A DNA stretch of 64,000 nucleotides from Cotesia glomerata (Eukaryota > Arthropoda > Insecta > Hymenoptera > Braconidae): positions 9,253,323 through 9,317,322 of the forward strand of contig NC_058162.1 of assembly GCF_020080835.1 (NCBI RefSeq). The letters are read 5' to 3'. Shown one piece after another: positions 61,221-64,000 of this stretch. The translations under genes and the position numbers were made by a program. The notes under the pieces are model-generated. The model was given only the letters and a program-made list of their open reading frames with translations, was not told the DNA's origin and searched no databases. Positions within the stretch are counted from its first letter, which is position 1. Each line of letters begins with the position of its first letter.

Positions 61221-62644
61221 CTGTTGGGAGTGCAACAGAGATAGTTCCGTTGAACTCCGCGAAAGCAAAGCGAGAAAAAGATGGTCTCGCCTGTTAAAGG
61301 CCATAAAGTTTGAGTGCACTTTCGCATGACATTTACATGTTCTGGCGATCCATTTATTACTTATATCTTCAATTAAACATTAATGCTTGCAAACAAAATA
61401 CTATAAACATTAAAAAACAATACTTTGAATTTCTTCAGTCACTAATTTTATTTCGTGTTTTATTCCGTGGGGGCGTGATACGTGGAATATTACCATATTG
61501 CTGAGTACTAATAAAATAGATGGCCAACTGATAGCTTTTTATTCATTAATCTCTTTACATTGAGGCTTTTAATAAAAACATTAAATATGAGAATTTCTTC
61601 TTCGTTTATTTTGATAAAAATATTAATCTGAATATAAAATTCAAAGTACTCACTGCTTAACATGACGCTGAGCAAACTTTCATCTTTTATTCAGTTTTTT
61701 TGGTGACTAAATTGTGTTATATTTTCAGAATTTAAATAAATAATTAACTATTGAACGAGGTGATTACTTAAAATATGTAAGCGATCAAATTAGGACAGGA
61801 AATAATTATAGATGCATTTCCTACGCTCACTCATATGGTAACGAGAAATTACGAGCTAGTCGTTCTAAGATTAATATACATAGTTAATTTGTGACTTTGA
61901 AAAAAGATATAAGAGGCTTAGACAGCAATTTGTGCTCTTTAATATTTCCGATTTAATTTCCGTGGAAATGTTTTTAGTTTTCCGTCGAAAAAAGCAAAAG
62001 TTTCAAAATTTGGACGTCAGTATCATGAATGCTTTTAATTTTGATCTATATTTTATAAAAAAAATAACGTTATATTATATTTTATATAAATTATACACTT
62101 TTTGTTTTATAAAAAATTTTCAATTTTTGAAAAAAAATTATTTGATTTTTGAACTAAGTTTAAATTAATTAGAACAAACAAATTACACAGAAGGTTAAAT
62201 ATTTCATCACGTTTGTTAGAATCCCACAGGACATGTGACTTAATAAGTTTCCAAAGTTTAAGTCGATGCACAGTAAAGAGACGCGCGCTTCTGCTTAAAC
62301 ATGTATGGTATTTCCGCGTGACTAATTAATGTTTAGTAATGAATAATTATGGATATTTTCTTCTGGGAGCAGAAATAGTAGTCGGAAAAAAATTTGAATA
62401 TTAATTTTTCAAAAAATTTTTAACTAGCAATTATGGAAATATAAAACTGTCAAGCTATTAGTAATTTATTCAATAATTAGTAATTAGTATTCATTATTAA
62501 ATTATTGTAATAGGATAAAATTTATTAAGTTTGCTGCTGCAGCAATTTAATTTTTTTTTTTTTTTATTTTTAGTATGTAAATTATTTAAATAGTAAAATT
62601 TACAATGTAAATTAATATTAAATGTATTGACAATAATTTTTATA
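61221..62644. other. AT-rich non-coding stretch
   Basis: No gene supported. The frames at 61310-61504 and 61932-62168 are rich in Phe, Tyr, Lys and Ile, as random AT-rich sequence gives. Confidence 0.45.
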
Positions 62645-62796
62645 GTAGAAAAATTCTTGAATCAAGAGAAATTTCTTAGTTCAAGAATTTTCCAGCTTGA
62701 TTTAAGGCAGTGATACTCTTCGGAATAATTTTCTTAGTTTGGGAGTTTTTTTCGTGAATCAAGTTTTTTTTTTTTTTTTTTTTTTTTTTTTCAGTG
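62645..62796. repeat. MITE family A, copy 4 (left end truncated)
   Basis: Has the family motifs AAAAATTCTTGAATCAAGAG and TTCTTAGTTCAAGAATTTT. It ends in a long T run followed by CAGTG and TA, like the end at 47616. The expansion of the terminal T run to about 31 is the main difference. Confidence 0.68.
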
Positions 62797-63458
62797 TACA
62801 TTATAGCGTTAAATGTCGACGTATTATAATTGAGAAAGTATATCTTGTTATAAGTAGTACAAAGAGAGTGTTACATTGTGAGTATATAGGATTATATTGA
62901 ACTACTAAATACATAAAATCTCGTATTGGTTATCTTTTACTTGTTCACAAACAACATACAGTTGCAGACATTGTTGTTTTTAGTTTACTGTACTGAGTAA
63001 TGTAAACTTTAAATTGAAATAAAACTTCAACATATATACCAGTACAAAGAAACATTTTCCTCAATTTTATTTTCTAAAGTTTGCTTTAAAAACAAAATCT
63101 ATTGAGGAAAATGAGAAAATTCTTAGTTAACTATTTTTTTATACATTTGTGTTTTTTACGGTTATATTATGATTTTTATTTATTAACAGAATTGGAATTT
63201 TTTTATCGAGTAAACTTTATATTTTTTATTTTTTAGCTTTATATTTCTTTTTTTTTAGCTTAATATCAAAACTACTTTAGTAACATTTAAAATCAAGCAC
63301 TTGAAATGAGAATAAATATTTTGACATCCTAAATTAGTATATATTGCCATTTCGTTACTAAATTGCTCGTCTGGATAGAAATATGAAAACATCTCAGCAT
63401 CTGTAAAGGACTGTTGGATTATAGTGTAATAGATTTAATTTGAGGGTTTTCATTAAAC
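62797..63458. other. AT-rich non-coding stretch
   Basis: No gene or repeat recognised. Confidence 0.4.
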
Positions 63459-63690
63459 TACACGGAGAAAAATTAATAATAGTATTTACTATACGATAAT
63501 ATTAACTCCTACTATCTGAAATGGTAATAAAATTAATTAGTCACAAAATAATAGGAGTTATCATTGACAATTGTACTAGATCCTATTAATAATGGTAACG
63601 ATTACTATCGAAAATGATAATTGTAATTATTAAAAATTATAACTGCTATAATCGAAGATGGTAACTGTAACCATCTCAGATTGTAAAAAT
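63459..63690. repeat. Possible MITE with AATGGTAAC-type internal motifs
   Basis: Starts CACGGAGAAAAATTAATAAT and contains many short direct and inverted versions of TAATAATGGTAACGATTACT. The CACNGARAAAAATTA start resembles MITE family A ends, but no matching right end was found. Confidence 0.35.
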
Positions 63691-63711
63691 TCTGAAAGAA
63701 AAAATAATATA

Positions 63712-64000
63712 AATTTATTTTATTTAATTCTTTATTTGCATCCATATTTTAGTTATGAACATTTTTTCGTTTAAAATATTAAAACAAATAATAACACAAT
63801 CGTTTAAATCCATATATGATAAAAATTTCCAAATATTAGAGCTGTTATTGATTATTTTGAATGATTGACTATGATTATCAAAATAGCAATCATCCAAGAT
63901 TTGGGTTACTAAAAAAGTCTTATTATTATCAATTATTAATATTTTTTCACAAGATAAAATAATGAAACATTATTTGATGGTTCCATTATGATTGAATTAA
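63712..64000. repeat. Dispersed repeat, right copy of an inverted pair
   Basis: Inverse of 35530-35825 at high identity, for example CAATCATCCAAGATTTGGGT against ACTTAAATCTTGGATGATTG. It reaches the window edge and may continue. Confidence 0.82.

Overview
The window is AT-rich nuclear DNA from an insect, most likely a hymenopteran and possibly a parasitoid wasp. Four things point that way: short spliced host exons, an astakine/prokineticin-type gene (as I recall, found in Hymenoptera and Hemiptera but not in flies), many Helitron and TIR elements, and (TA)n/(CA)n arrays. A 100-N scaffold gap lies at 28244-28343. There is no bacterial, CRISPR or operon-type content.

Host genes sit mainly between 17.8 and 27.8 kb. 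From the left: the first coding exon of a TspanC8-type tetraspanin (minus strand, 17824-17910; the rest is not found and probably lies beyond the left edge); a secreted ten-cysteine astakine/prokineticin-like protein (minus, 20513-20959); ORC2, origin recognition complex subunit 2 (minus, four exons, 22020-24638); and Vps26 of the retromer (plus, six exons, 26134-27794). ORC2 and Vps26 are divergent, with about 1.5 kb between their start codons. I could splice both with consensus sites and consistent phases, giving 566 and 384 residues. A possible uncharacterised gene (39.7-41.3 kb, minus) and a possible promoter with 5' exon (49.2-49.6 kb, plus) are weaker calls.

The 28.8-49 kb part is transposon-dominated. 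It holds a decayed Helitron N-terminal fragment (28966-29586); a complete-ended but coding-dead Helitron (29766-35337); an R1-like reverse-transcriptase scrap between two (CA)n arrays (36179-36400); a TTAA-flanked TIR element with a truncated transposase (41522-42974); and a 5.35-kb nested composite (43415-48765). The composite is a TA-flanked element with about 770-bp inverted arms. One arm carries a 2.0-kb non-autonomous Helitron with a ~140-bp tandem array, and the other arm preserves the exact empty site. Its core carries a GC-rich coding-like fragment cut by another repeat, which contains a tRNA-like segment and a MITE. A second, partial copy of that repeat, with the same tRNA-like segment and MITE, lies at 10.43-11.53 kb.

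The flanks (1-17.8 kb and 49.6-64 kb) are mostly AT-rich intronic or intergenic DNA. They contain several palindromic MITE families (four copies of one, two of another), a 165-bp near-perfect foldback inside a (TA)n array, and a 1.6-kb foldback element with ~0.73-kb arms (55901-57515). No complete new system of cooperating genes is visible. The most informative content is the nested transposon stratigraphy and the unlisted tetraspanin exon.
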